Assembly (NCBI GenBank): GCA_963682025.1
Contig: OY821521.1
Coordinates: 95,092,051 to 95,156,050, forward strand
Source of the DNA: Cordilura impudica
Lineage: Eukaryota; Arthropoda; Insecta; Diptera; Scathophagidae
DNA length: 64,000 nucleotides
Reading direction: 5' to 3'
Shown here: one piece after another, positions 46,201 to 56,904 of the stretch
How the letters are laid out: every line of letters starts with the position of its first letter
Position numbering within the stretch: the stretch's first letter is position 1
The notes under the pieces: model-generated
What the model saw: only the letters and a program-made list of their open reading frames with translations
What the model was told of the DNA's origin: nothing
The model's database searches: none
Program-made: the position numbers and the translations under genes

Positions 46201-46517
46201 ATGAAAAAAAATAATTTTTCCTAATATTTTGCTTCATAAGCACCGCAAAAATTTTCTAAATCAATTTTTTTAAAAATTTTAATTGTTGCACAGGTCTCTA
46301 GCAATAATTTGGCTTTTATAGATGGAAAAATATCAATTAGTCGACGAGTTATAGTCAAAAAACCATATAAACAATATGCTGAAAATCGGCATTTGACTGC
46401 AAAGTTGAACTAACATAAACAAACGCCGCGATACGTGTCTTCTAACTTAGCCTTTATTTTCACCCCTCACTCTCAGAATCGACCTAACTTTAGCTAACCT
46501 GAATTTGTTCAACAGTG
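43234..46517 (-). mobile_element. DNA transposon with long inverted repeats (copy 2, decayed)
   Basis: 3,284 bp, ends CACTGTGGAACA (left) and complement TTCAACAGTG (right), TAA outside both ends (43,231-43,233 and 46,518-46,520). Inverted repeats are about 43,234-43,590 and 46,132-46,517. The gene is homologous in order to copy 1, but the inverted repeats share only the terminal CAC(A/T)GT..AACA pattern. A 14-bp direct repeat TAAGTTGCTAAAAT also flanks it (43,218-43,231 and 46,523-46,536). Confidence 0.8.
43806..45750 (-). pseudogene. Transposase-like gene of copy 2
   Basis: From ATG 45,750 to the stop after AKSLI at 43,806. Same layout as copy 1: CxxC pairs (CNVC, CFNC, CYGC), AMPFGIPMM, LPLPHSEYVPVP, DWRLYIDSSLISLK, RICCDLKIVSLITG, YPCFLCDWDSRYG, LHIKLGIAKSFLK, GPDVWKLM, LTESNEQGG, EICWWYKN, then a strongly acidic tail (EEEEDEEKEEEGED, DLSDDDDDDQD) and PPAKRQ. 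Stops in frame at 45,682-45,684, 45,505-45,507 and 45,151-45,153, and a shift near 45,091-45,097. An intron at 44,056-44,159 (GTAACT...TTTCAG) joins PFEIR to YREKK; the copy-1 intron position has no intron here. It is inactive and older than copy 1. Confidence 0.7.
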
Positions 46518-46549
46518 TAATGTAAGTTGCTAAAATTATTAAATTTTAT

Positions 46550-47045
46550 TGACGGTGGGCTACTTGCAACGTATAGGCGCAAAAGTCTGCTGGCTTTTGT
46601 TAACCAACGAGAGTGAACTATTTGTCCCGGTTTCATGTTGGCGAAATCTTGGGGATGAAAACTTTCCAACACAGCATTGGCTAGACGGTAAAGATATAAA
46701 ATGTCAGTAATATAAATCTTTTTCATACTCACTTTCTATTCCTGGAGTCATATTTCCAACGTAATTGAGTTAAAATATGGTACAACCTGCAGCAAAAACT
46801 CTATTAGCTAAAAAAAGAAAATTTATCTCAAAGCTTTAGGAGTTTAATTTTTATTTAAATAACCCAAAGCCGCACTTCGTTGAAGTACAAAATTAAACCT
46901 ATTTTTAAAATAATTTTGTGCCTACCGGAAGTTGTTCGCAGGTTTCAATTACTTTACTTAGAGTCCCACGTGTTCCACTTGTAGCAGACATTTCCAAAGC
47001 ATAACATAGATGGCGAAACGGAAGTTCATTAAAATGAAACAGTGC
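46550..47045 (-). pseudogene. Relic of an unnamed multicopy insect protein
   Basis: Minus strand: NELPFRHLCYALEMSATSGT and LSKVIETCEQLPV (47,036-46,924), then LYRLANAVLESFHPQDF and VHSRWLTKASRLLRLYVAS (about 46,694-46,560). A GTAGGC donor after LPV and a TGCTGCAG acceptor near 46,790 could mark an intron. Family recalled from many insect genomes (FRHLF..LDG.TSG, HSRWLTTANRLLRLYV). Transposon copy 2 is inserted just downstream of it. 47,042-47,145 is a family E repeat. Not intact. Confidence 0.5.
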
Positions 47046-47302
47046 GTGACTATGCGTTACTGTGCGTTGCTACTCCAAAATTAATCTGTAGTCACAACAA
47101 GACTATGTGCCAAGTTTCAGACAGAGAGTATGAATTAAAAGAAAGAGTTTAAAAAGTTTTTTCGCTTCTGCATTTCCTTGAATGTTTTTGCAAATATCCG
47201 CTTGTAAGCAATTTTTCGCCATTTAATTTAAAAAATATTGCATCAAACCATTTCATCGTTTCCATTAATTTGAATTTGATGGCTTACTTAGTCAACCTTT
47301 AC

Positions 47303-47450
47303 TTAGGTGGTTAACCCATGAGTAGGTCGAGTCCTCCAGGGAGTTCACCGCAAGATTAGGGGCTTCACTTTTTAATTTGTTGCAAATATATGCGTCCAAA
47401 TTCTCCAAACCGTCATACTGCAGGTCTTTAAAGTCATTTTCATTATATTC
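47303..47450 (-). pseudogene. Relic of a transposase C-terminus (P-like, tentative)
   Basis: Reads DFKDLQYDGLENLDAYICNK, then YSWVNHLSKG. The pattern 'DGLE..AGYI..K ... SW..HLS.GG' is found at the end of P-element/THAP9-like and related transposases; the assignment is weak. 47,451-47,808 has nothing clear. Confidence 0.35.
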
Positions 47451-47808
47451 TGATTGAAATACATCTTCTTGGATGCTAGTATTAATAACCTTTAAACATA
47501 GTGCCTGAAGAAACCACAGGGAAAATAAAATACTGCATTATTTTCAATTGTATGTCGAGATTTACCTGTTAAAGAATTATGTACATCTAAATCGGGAATA
47601 TTGTCGACGTCGACATTTGCGTTCGAACTTAAAATGCCTTCGTTTTATCCCAGAATATATGACCGAATCGTTTGCAAAACAATACCCAAAGCTTCCTTTG
47701 TGCTGCATCTTTCCGGAATTTGTAAAAGGATACAGCTATAGTAAAAAATATAATCATTTCATTAAAAACACCCAAAGTGTTAGTTTTTTGCACAATTTCT
47801 AACTTGTT

Positions 47809-48263
47809 ATACCCTCCACACCTCAGTGGCAGAGGGTATATATATGTTTGTCATTCCGTTTGTAACGCATCGAAATGAATTCCTGAGACCCCAAAAAAAT
47901 ATTGTTTCTTGATCCTTATAACAAGGGAAGTTGATTTACCGATAACTGTCTGTCCGTCTGTCTGTGGAAATCACGATCACGCCATCAATATCTTAGCTAG
48001 ACCGTTCGTTTTTATACAAAATCGTTAACTAACATCCCAAAGGAGTTGCTATTTAAAATCGTCAAAATCGGTCAAACGGTTCACGAGCTATGAATGAAAT
48101 TTTGAAAAAACTCTTGAAAAAATTAAATTGTTCAGTGTGTTTGTTGTTTTTCTTAAGATATGTTGTATATGTTGTAATACTTCGTATTGTTGAAATCATT
48201 ACAGTTGTGTGTATATTAATACTGCACGTGTCACATTGGCCTAAGCAAGTTCTACCACATTTT
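47809..48263 (+). mobile_element. HINE-B copy truncated by the next HINE-B
   Basis: Starts TTATACCCTCCACACCTCAG with hairpin partner GCAGAGGGTATA, then TTGATCCTTATAACAAGG and TGTCTGTCCGTCTGTCTG. Ends where the next copy begins (CCACATTTTT). Confidence 0.75.
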
Positions 48264-49222
48264 TATACCCTCCACATCTCAGTGGCAGAGGGTATATATA
48301 GGTTTGTCATTCCGTTTGTAACGCATCGAAAAACTAATTTCCGACCCAATAAAGTATATATATTCTTGATCCTTATCACAGCTCGAGTCGATATAGCGAT
48401 GTCCGTCTGTCCGTCTGTCCGTCTGTCCGTCTGTCCGTGTGTCTGTTGAAATCACGCTCATTCAAAAAAAAAAGCATTTACTTAGGTCAGGTTACGAAAA
48501 AATTATTTGCCATAATTCCCACCAGGTTGGTATTGAAATCGGAGTAAATCGGGAGCCTCTGCGCTGAGAAATGAACAAAAGTTTATAGATACCTCTAAAA
48601 AAAACATGAAACCTAGTGTTTTCTTGTAATAGTTTAGTGGTTGAACATACAACAACATAAAAAAAGCCACAAAAAAAATGTGATTCATACATATTAACAA
48701 TAACAAGAACACAACTACCATGAGCTATGTTAATAGTATTGCCACAAACCGAGGTGGAGGGTATCAAAGATTCGGCACAGCCGAATTTAACACTCTTACT
48801 TGTTTTTTATCATTAAAATTAAAAATAAAAAATTAATAAAAATAAAAATAAAAAGTGGAAAATGAAAAATGGAAAATCAAGAATCAAAAATGAAAAATGG
48901 AAAATGAAAAATGGAAAATGAAAAATGAAAATTGAAAAATGGGAAATGAAAATTGAAAATTTAAAAACTAAAAATTAAATATGGAATATGGAATATGAAA
49001 AATGAAATATGAAAAATGGAAAATGAAAAATGACAAATGAAAAATGAAAAATGGAAAATGAAAAATAAAAATGGAAAATGAAAAGTGGAAAATGAAAATG
49101 AAAAATTAAAAATGGAAAATTAAAAATGGATAATGAGAAATGGAAAATGGAACATGAAAAATGAAAATTGAAAAATGGAATATGGAAAATGAAAAATGAA
49201 AAATGAAAAATGAAAAATGAAA

Positions 49223-49254
<32 letters not shown>

Positions 49255-50061
49255 GGAAAATTAAAAATGAAAAATGGAAATTGAGAAAGTAAAATTGAAA
49301 AATGAAAAATGGAAAATGGTAAATGAAAAATGGAAAACGAAATATTAAAAATTGAAAATAGAAAATTAAAAACGAAAATTGAAAAATGGAAAATTAAAAA
49401 TGAAAAATGAAAAATGATAAAAAATGATAAATGGAAAATGAAAAATTTTAAATTAAAAATGGCAAACTAAAAATTAAAAATTAAAAATTAGAAATTAAAA
49501 ATTAAAAATTAAAAATTAAAAATTTAAAAATTAAAAATTAAAAATTAAAAATCAAAAATTAAAAATTAAAAATTAAAAATTAAAAATTAAAAATTAAAAA
49601 TTAAAAATTAAAAATTAAAAATTAAAAATTAAAAATTAAAAATTAAAAATTAAAAATTATAAATGGAAAGTGGAATATGGAAAATGGAAATGGAAAATGA
49701 AAATATAAAAATTACAACTGAAAAATTAAAAATTAAAAATAAAAAACGGAAAATGGAAAATGGAAAATGAAAAATGGAAAATGGAAAATGAAACATTAAA
49801 AATGGAAAATGGAAAAAGAAAATTAAAAAATGAAAAAGGGAAAATGAAAAATTAAAAATCGAATATGGAAAATGAAAACTGAAAAGTGGAAAATGAAAAA
49901 TGGGAAATGAGAAATTAAAAATTAAAAGCTAAAAATTAAAAACGAAAGATGAAAATTGCAAAGTGAAAAACAAAAAATGATAAATTAAAAATGAAAATTG
50001 ATAATGAAAGAGGTGGAGGGTATCAAAGATTCGGCCCAGCCGAATTTAACACTCTTACTTG
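48264..50061 (+). mobile_element. HINE-B with two 3' ends enclosing a heptamer array
   Basis: Full 5' end TTATACCCTCCACATCTCAG. The first 3' end GATTCGGCACAGCCGAATTT...CTTACTTG is at about 48,766-48,803; a second, almost identical 3' end (GATTCGGCCCAGCCGAATTT) is at about 50,028-50,061, both preceded by GAGGTGGAGGGTATCAAA. The array fills the space between them. The GTCY tract (48,400-48,441) is long. Confidence 0.8.
48810..49995 (+). repeat. Degenerate A-rich heptamer array
   Basis: Mainly AAAAATG and GAAAATG units with a clean AAAAATT block at about 49,458-49,660 (nearly 30 units). Same base unit, on the element's sense strand, as the 5.3-kb array at 9,260-14,524. Confidence 0.85.
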
Positions 50062-50202
50062 TTTTTTTTTTTACAATTGCTTTGCTTGCATTTTTGGCAC
50101 ACCTCATGTTTACATTTTTTCTGCTTGTTTGTTTTTTTAGTTTTTCTTTGTGCTACAACTTTTTAACACACGTCACTAAATGTTTTTAATCTATAATATT
50201 AA

Positions 50203-50557
50203 TGGGCTAGGCGATTTCTTGTGACTGATGTTTTGTTCTACCGTTTTATCCCGATTTTTACCAAACATATATTATTTGAAAGGTATTTCTTTTTAGCCGT
50301 TTTGCAGATTTACAGATTTTTAAATTTTGTTCTTTGCTTTGAGTAAATTGCATTTGAAGTTGCTACTAACACATACATAAACTTATACAATGCTATGTAT
50401 GTGTTTATTAAATTTGTTAATGTGTATGTAATAAAAATGAGTTTGTTTTTTTGAATTTGCTATAATTCATTAGCATACTTTACGGGTCTTTATTTAATGA
50501 AAAAATAAAATTTCCTAGAATTTGCGCTCGAATTTCGAGGGCTGGAATCTGCTAGTA
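50203..50557 (-). repeat. Repeat family D, inverse copy
   Basis: From GGGCTAGGCGATTTCTTGTG to GGGCTGGAATCTGCTAG; the inverse of 27,623-27,985, uninterrupted at the 33,041 insertion site. Confidence 0.65.
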
Positions 50558-50741
50558 AATATAATTATTTAAATATTGCTTTTAAAAAAATATATAACGA
50601 AATTTGTAATTATAACAAGAAGTGATTTGATATTTTATTGATACTGTCAAAGTGTTTTAAATTGAAGGGTTGCCCTTGGGTTTGAGAATGTTACGTCATA
50701 TAACGGCAAAACTTTCGGATGGAGTAAACTTTTGTTCTATC

Positions 50742-51133
50742 ATTCTTGGGACCAGGTGCAACAATTAACCGATCATGACCACACTATATTTCGCAAAGTC
50801 TCTTTTTCTCTCAAAAACATATACTAACCATATTTGAGAAAAAGCTGTGCAATACTTATCTTTATGGAAAGATGTGTTGACTAAGATTAAAAATTTTCCA
50901 ACAAAAATGGATGTAATAAACACATATCTAACGGCAAGTGGGTGCCATAGACGTTAGTTGTATGCGTACTAGGTCAGAATTTTTTGATTTTCACCAATTT
51001 TAATACTGTAGTTTAATTACAACATGTACATGGTCAGACAGACAGATAGACAAACAGGGCGGCAGACATCGAAGCAGAAAGTGATTCTGAATCGAGGTTG
51101 GTCTAATATTTTCACCACATTAGTGGCACAGAG
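50742..51133 (-). mobile_element. Degenerate HINE-A copy
   Basis: Scraps: GACCAGGTGCAACAATTAAC..., AAAAACATATACTAACC, TGTAATAAACACATA, CAGACAGACAGATAGACAAA, AAAGTGATTCTGAATCGA, CACATTAGTGGCA. 51,134-51,731 has no feature until the ZIP acceptor. Confidence 0.5.
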
Positions 51134-51731
51134 TAAAAAATCAAAAATGTTAACACAAAAAGATTCGTCGGAGTCAGGATTTAAACCACACTCTCATAAA
51201 AATATGCATTTATACTTGTGAAAAAGCAAATTAAAAAATTCCAATTACATTTAGTTAACATTTTCGAATATTCTCTGCAAGCTGGGCTGATGGCCTTAGT
51301 ACCTAATACATAAAAAAAACGCAAACTATATGTGACTTGGTCTTTGAAGAGGAGGCTTAGGTGTAAATTTTTTAGGTGTCCATTTTTACCTGTTTTTTAG
51401 ATAACTTGTAAGCCCTCTTTATATAGACCGGGTCACATATATTAATTTGTTATTATAAAATTAAAAAACGTATAAATAAAATAATAGAAAAACATTTTAC
51501 AGAAGCGAAATTTCGTCACGTATCAACGTTTGGTAAACAATAACAAAATTGTTCATTACAAATAACTTATACTTATATTTTATATTTTTTGTTTGGTAAA
51601 TGGATTCGAATAAGATTAAGTTTTATACCAAATACTCGGACGACACTTAGCACATTAGTTTAAAAAAATCAAATTCTTGAGAATACTATAAAAATAAGAA
51701 ACTTTAATTTTTTTTATTTATTTGTTTTAAG

Positions 51732-51844
51732 GTGAACCCGGTCATAGCCACGATGATGCATGTTCCAATTCTGTTGCCACTACTACAGCAACAACACTTA
51801 TGGATATGACAACGGCTGCACTTTTGAAAACGACTGCTGCTTAG
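51732..51844 (+). CDS. ZIP zinc transporter, terminal coding exon
   Basis: After the acceptor TTTGTTTTAAG (ending 51,731) the frame continues the split codon as Gly and reads EPGHSHDDACSNSV, then a Thr/Ala-rich end, stopping at TAG 51,842-51,844. GHSH right after the last transmembrane segment is typical of ZIP tails. The phase fits exactly and adds 37 residues. Intron 26,687-51,731 is about 25 kb. The open 68-aa frame overlapping this exon in another frame is a shadow. Confidence 0.8.
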
Positions 51845-51964
51845 CAAACTGCAATGGCGATAAATGTGATATCTTAGACTTAAGACTCAATTTGATCGAT
51901 CAAATTTTAGTACGTTTGTATGGTAATTTATGTGTGAGCGTGCGTAAATTACTTAACATCTGTT

Positions 51965-51970
51965 AATAAA
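51965..51970 (+). terminator. Polyadenylation signal of the ZIP gene
   Basis: AATAAA 121 nt after the stop codon, followed by A-rich sequence and a GT-containing stretch (GGTGAAG near 52,020). Plausible, but AATAAA is common in this AT-rich DNA. Confidence 0.45.
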
Positions 51971-52389
51971 ATATGACATATAAAAATAAAAAATAATTAA
52001 AATTTTAATAAGTAAATAAGGTGAAGAAACTTCTACCACCACCAAGCAGCCATAAAAAAATGACTTATTAGGTCAGCCTTTATTTATTTATTTAATTTAT
52101 TTATTTATTTATATAATTGTAATACAAAAGACTTAAAGGCTTTGTTTTAAATAAAATCTATATCTAAATTTTATTTGCATAAAAATTTATATAATCAACA
52201 GTACAAGTATAAATTTAAAATAAAGAGTGTAAAGAAACATATATTATATTAAAGATGTTTTTCTTAAAGTTCACAACTTTGAGTTAGTAACACTGCTTTT
52301 CTTTACAACCGGTTTGACAGCAGATAGTTGCTTTTTTTGTTTAAGTTGGTTTGCCATTTCATCTTGGATAGATCACCTTGAGAACAACA

Positions 52390-53105
52390 CTTGCACATTG
52401 CTGAAATTTTCTATCAAAATAATGGTTCTTTTACTCGAACTTATCGTGCAATTCCATTTTAAAGTAATCATAATCGCCCATCAGAATGTCTAATTCGAAC
52501 ACACAGAACAAGCTGTAGTCCGCTGTACAGCAAAGCATTGAAGAAGACCTACGTCGATCAATTTGGCGCCGTTCTCAGCAAATGGGAATGTGCCCATCCA
52601 CTTTACGGAAGATTTTACAAAGGATCTTGGTTTACGATCTGTTAAGTTTCAAATTTTTCAAGAATTTAAGTCAAATAACCATCGTATACGCCGCCAATTC
52701 GGCCAATGGGCTGAAGCACAAATTGATACTGATTTCGATTTTCCATACAAAATTTTTTCCAGCGATGAAAATCATTTTTGGTTGAATCGGTACGTAAATA
52801 AGCAAAATTGTCGCATTTGGAGTAAAGAAAATCTACAAGCTTTTGTCCAAACACCACTACATCCATAGAAAATTACTGTTTGGTTGACTTTATGGGCCGG
52901 AGGAGTCACTGGTCCATATGTCTTCAAAAATGATGATGGGCAGAATTTTACTATCAACGGTGTACGGTATAGAGAAATAATTACAAGTTTTTTCGTACCA
53001 CAATTTGAGGGCATTAATCTTGCTGACATGCAGTTCCAACATTGTGATTAATATCACGTAATGGTCCACCAAGATTTTCGAAAAACAGCCTCAAATGCTG
53101 GCCCA
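52390..53105 (+). pseudogene. DD41D mariner-like transposase relic
   Basis: Plus-strand fragments: FYQNNGSFTRTYRA (N-terminal HTH, about 52,410), NRPSECLIRT, then FQEFKSNNHRIRRQFGQWAE (about 52,655), KIFSSDENHFWLNRYVNKQN (first catalytic Asp, about 52,750-52,808), a stop at 52,866-52,868, KITVWLTLWAGGVTGPYVF, NGVRYREIITSFFVPQ, and a degraded second Asp block with stops near 53,040-53,052. The last catalytic block is missing. Related to the copy at 55,977-56,904. 52,075-52,115 before it is a TTTA microsatellite; 53,106-53,382 has nothing. Confidence 0.7.
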
Positions 53106-53382
53106 AATCATATTTAAACATTAATGGTATAAAAATATTTGTTTTTTTTTTTTGCTTTATTTTAATTTAAAGTTCTGCAACTCTTAAAAAATACCTTTTA
53201 TAATACTGCGTTTATAATTACGCACCAGCCAAAAAGAAAATACAAATTACTTGTTGCAATGGTTTATAAAACAAAAAAAAATATTTTTTGTTGCTTTTCC
53301 AATTAATTTGTAATACTCTTTCAAATGGCATAAACAGATTTTTTCACGTTTTTGTGTGAATATAAGAAATCGCAAAATAAAA

Positions 53383-54157
53383 ACAAGTAAGAAAATTATA
53401 GTCGGTCTAAATCGACTACGCGATAAGCTATACCATGCGTTTAGAGACCCTCTTAGGCCCAACTAATTGGGTATAGATAATAAGCATAAACCAAATTTGA
53501 GTGGCATTGTTATTAATTTTGTTGCCTTTGAATATGAAAAATTTCATATCGGATGCTATCGAAAAATGAACCGATCCTAACCAAATTTGGTAAGGTCAGT
53601 TATTTTTTGCAATAACACATACAAACCAAATTTGAGAAAAACCTGTGCAATATATTTGCTCTTTGATAGATTTAAGTGAAGATCGGAAAACAGCTTTATA
53701 TGGGCGCTATGACTAAGAATGGTCCTATAGGGTTTTTTTTGGACTACTGTTTAATGGGAGTAATAAACACACTCAAACCTAACTTGACCGAGATCTATAA
53801 GATAATTTGGATTTTATGACAATTTAAGTCAATTTCATAGGTGTCATTTGTATGGGAACTAGGTCTGAACATGGACCGAATTTCACCAATTTCAATAGCG
53901 TTCATCCTATGGCCGATAAAAGCTTATATACTAAATATCATTAAAATATATTCATATTTGCAACCTGTAGTTTGATTAAAAAGTTTACATGGACACATAG
54001 ACAGACGGACGGATGGACGGACATCGCTAAATCGAAAAGCTAAAGAAAGTGATTCTAATTCAATTGGTATAATAAAAGATGGGCCTAGGTCAAATATTTT
54101 TGGTAGATACAAACATCAGTCATTATATCCTGACCACATAGTGGTATAGGGTATAAA
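53383..54157 (-). mobile_element. HINE-A copy 8
   Basis: Starts AAAAACAAGTAAGAAAATTA with a mutated palindrome; GACGGACGGATGGACGGAC tract near 54,003; ends ACATAGTGGTATAGGGTATA. Confidence 0.75.
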
Positions 54158-54489
54158 GATCGTGTGGCTATAATATTTGAGCAATAGTAGAAAATTAAAT
54201 ACTCAACGAACTTAAAAACTAAAACGTTGCAGAAGTAAGTAAAAAAAAAGTTGATAAACAACTTGTGGAAACTTGACTAATAGTTGTTGCATTAGCCACT
54301 CTCAATGTGCCACAGAATTTAAACATAGACTATGAAAAAGTAAAATTACGCCCTTACGTTTCATGATCACTGAAATGCCGTAAATGTGTGTTAACACAGA
54401 AAACTGTCCAATTCTCGTTTTGACACATCATTTTGAAAACGACGATGAAATTTGTAACAATCCAGCAACGTGCATTAACTGCATTAATA

Positions 54490-55259
54490 ACAAGGAAAAT
54501 TATAGTCGGTCTAGACCAACTATACGATACCCTATACCATGCGTTTAGAAACCCTATCTCTTAGGCCCAACTAACTGGACATTGAAAATAAGCAAAAACC
54601 AAATTTGAGTGGGATTTTGATTAATTTTTTTGGCTGCAGATATGAAAAAGTTCATATCGGATGCTATATCCATAAAGGTACTAGGTCCAAAAATGGACCG
54701 ATCCTGATCATGTTTGGTAAAGTCTCTTGTATTTTGCAAAAATATATACAAACTAAATTTGAGAAGAATCAGTGCAATATTTTTGTTTTTTAATAGATTT
54801 AAGTGAAGATCGGGAAGCAGCTCTATATGGGGTCAAAGGGATCATTTTTGGACTACTCATTAGTGGATGTAATGAACGCATACAAACCCAATTTGAGTAA
54901 GATCTATATGACAATTTGGATCTTATGGCAATTTATGTCGATTTCATATGGGTAATTTGTATGGGGGCTATGTCTGAACATGGACCGATTCTCACCAATT
55001 TCAATAGCGTTCATCCCATGGCCGATAAAAGCTTATATACCAAATTTCATCAAAATATATTCATATTTGCGGCCTGCAGTTTGATTACAAGCTTTACATG
55101 GACACACAGACGGACGGACGGACATTGTTAAATCAACTCAGAAAGTGATTCTGATTCGATCGGTATAATTAAAGATGGGTCTAGGTCAAATATTTTTGAT
55201 TGTTACAAACAGCAGCACAAAGTCATTATACCCAAACCACATAGTGGTATAGGGTATAA
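54490..55259 (-). mobile_element. HINE-A copy 9
   Basis: Near full length: AGTCGGTCTAGACCAACT near 54,503, all body blocks, CAGACGGACGGACGG near 55,107, terminal ACATAGTGGTATAGGGTATA. Close in sequence to copies 1 and 13. 54,158-54,489 between copies 8 and 9 shows nothing. Confidence 0.8.
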
Positions 55260-55566
55260 AAACAATGAGAACAACATATATAATTCTCTTGATAAAACCT
55301 GTCCGCTACTTTTAGAGATACAAGCAATTGTAACTTTGAAAAAAGTAGACAGAAAGATAGTCGTAGAAACCTTCAAACAAAAGTGGACAATAATCATTCT
55401 CTTCAGTAACAAACATCAGCAACCTCAAATAAACAGGTTTCTTGCACAAACAACACCAACATCTCAGCTAATGTGAATAACACCGAAAGTGAACCAGTAG
55501 ACTACAATGATACTGAAACACTCACAAATTCCAATATTGAATCTACTATACTCACAACTAAGAAAT

Positions 55567-55616
55567 AAAGCAAGAGTGGTTAATTCGGCTGTCCCGAATC
55601 TTTGATACCATCCACT
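55567..55616 (-). mobile_element. HINE-B 3'-end fragment
   Basis: AATTCGGCTGTCCCGAATC followed by TTTGATACCATCCAC, read on the minus strand as the 3' end of HINE-B. A GTCCGTCTGTGTGTTCATGT scrap of HINE-A follows at about 55,640. Confidence 0.55.
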
Positions 55617-55976
55617 TACACATGTCTTAAACTCAACAGTGTCCGTCTGTGTGTTCATGTAGACCTTGTAAACAAACAACAGCTCGCAGATGTGACAGAA
55701 GACAAATGCCAATGTTGTAAATTCTTTATTAACATTTGAAAATGTAATTATAAATTATAGAATTTTTATAAAGTTATTTAAAAAAAAAAGAATAAATGCT
55801 ACTACTATAAAATACTACTACTATATTTTGATGAAATTTGGTATATCAGCTTCTATTGGCCAGAGGACGAACACTACTGAAATTGGTGAAAAACGGTGCA
55901 TGTTCAGACCTAGTCCTTATACAAATTACCCCTATGAGATCGACTTAAGTTGCCATAAGATACAAATTGTCATATA

Positions 55977-56904
55977 AAGGGTGATTTTTTAGCTATTATC
56001 TTTTTGGCAACACTGGTTTAAACAGCTGACGCACGTTTCGTGTTTTGTTTCATTGTCAAACATCTTCAGTTTGGTCTATAATTTAACCATGAATCGTCTT
56101 ACAAACGAACAACGCTTACAAGTTATTGAATTTTATTATCAAAATGCGTGCTCTGTTAAGAAAGTTCATCGCGCGCTTCTTCCATTTTATGGCCAGTTTA
56201 ATCGACACACTGAAGCGGCTATTCGGGCTATTGTGACTAAATTTCGCACCAAATTTACATTGCATTACATTTACAAATTTACAATGCATTCAGAAAAAGT
56301 CACAGTTTGGTGCGGTTTATGGGCTGGTGACATCATTGGACCCTACTTCTTCAAAGATGATGCGAATCGTAACGTAACTGTGAATGGTGAGCGCTACCGA
56401 GAGATGATATCCAACTTTTTTTTGCCCAAAATGCAAGAGCTTGACTTGCATGACATGTGGATTCAACAAGACGGTGCCACATGCCACACAGCATGCGCAA
56501 CAATGGACTTATTGAGAGGCGAGTTCGGTGAACATTTTATTCCACGTTCGGGACCGGTCAATTGGCCGCCTAGATCGAGCGATTTAACGCCTTTAGACTA
56601 TTTTTTGTGGGGCTATGTTAAAGCTCATGTCTATACAGACAATCCCGCTTCAATTGACGCATTGGAAGACAACATTGAAGCATTTATTCGTGAGATACCG
56701 AAATGTTGGAGAGTATGCCAAAATTCGACTAAGCGGATGGACCATTTGAGGCGCAGTCACGGCCAACATTTGCATGAAATAATCTTCAAACATTAAATTA
56801 TATGGACCGTACTATCGATTCAAATAAAGATTTCATGCATTTTTCTGAATTTTATTTGTTTTTTTTTTGGAAAACTTTCCTATAGCTCATAAAAAATCAC
56901 CCTT
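55977..56904 (+). mobile_element. DD41D (rosa-type) mariner-like element, internally deleted
   Basis: 928 bp, inverted ends AAGGGTGATTTTTTA with TA on both sides (55,975-55,976 and 56,905-56,906), as for the IS630-Tc1-mariner superfamily. Inserted in HINE-A copy 10. Contains one open frame lacking the centre of the gene. Confidence 0.85.
56089..56796 (+). CDS. Internally deleted DD41D mariner-like transposase (open frame)
   Basis: 235 aa from Met at 56,089 (MNRLTNEQRL); an upstream in-frame Met at 56,053 is less likely because the family starts at this motif. N-terminal HTH: QRLQVIEFYYQNACSVKKVH. Catalytic part: KVTVWCGLWAGDIIGPYFF, MWIQQDGATCHTA (second Asp, residue 128), PPRSSDLTPLDYFLWGYVK (third Asp, residue 170; 41 residues between them, hence DD41D). 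The end is GQHLHEIIFKH, the family's usual end. About 100 residues between the HTH and WCGLWAG are missing, including the first catalytic Asp block (still seen as FSSDENHF in the relic at 52,750). The junction at about 56,258-56,292 has short repeated TTTACA/TTGCATTACA strings. No stops, so the deletion keeps the frame; it cannot be an active enzyme. Confidence 0.8.
   Translation: MNRLTNEQRLQVIEFYYQNACSVKKVHRALLPFYGQFNRHTEAAIRAIVTKFRTKFTLHYIYKFTMHSEKVTVWCGLWAGDIIGPYFFKDDANRNVTVNGERYREMISNFFLPKMQELDLHDMWIQQDGATCHTACATMDLLRGEFGEHFIPRSGPVNWPPRSSDLTPLDYFLWGYVKAHVYTDNPASIDALEDNIEAFIREIPKCWRVCQNSTKRMDHLRRSHGQHLHEIIFKH

Larger units (their letters stand above)
26687..51731 (+). other. ZIP intron of about 25 kb
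   Basis: Consensus GTAAGT donor and pyrimidine-rich ...TTTAAG acceptor. Filled with Helitrons, HINEs, relic transposases and a full DNA transposon copy; no other host exon recognised within it. Confidence 0.7.
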
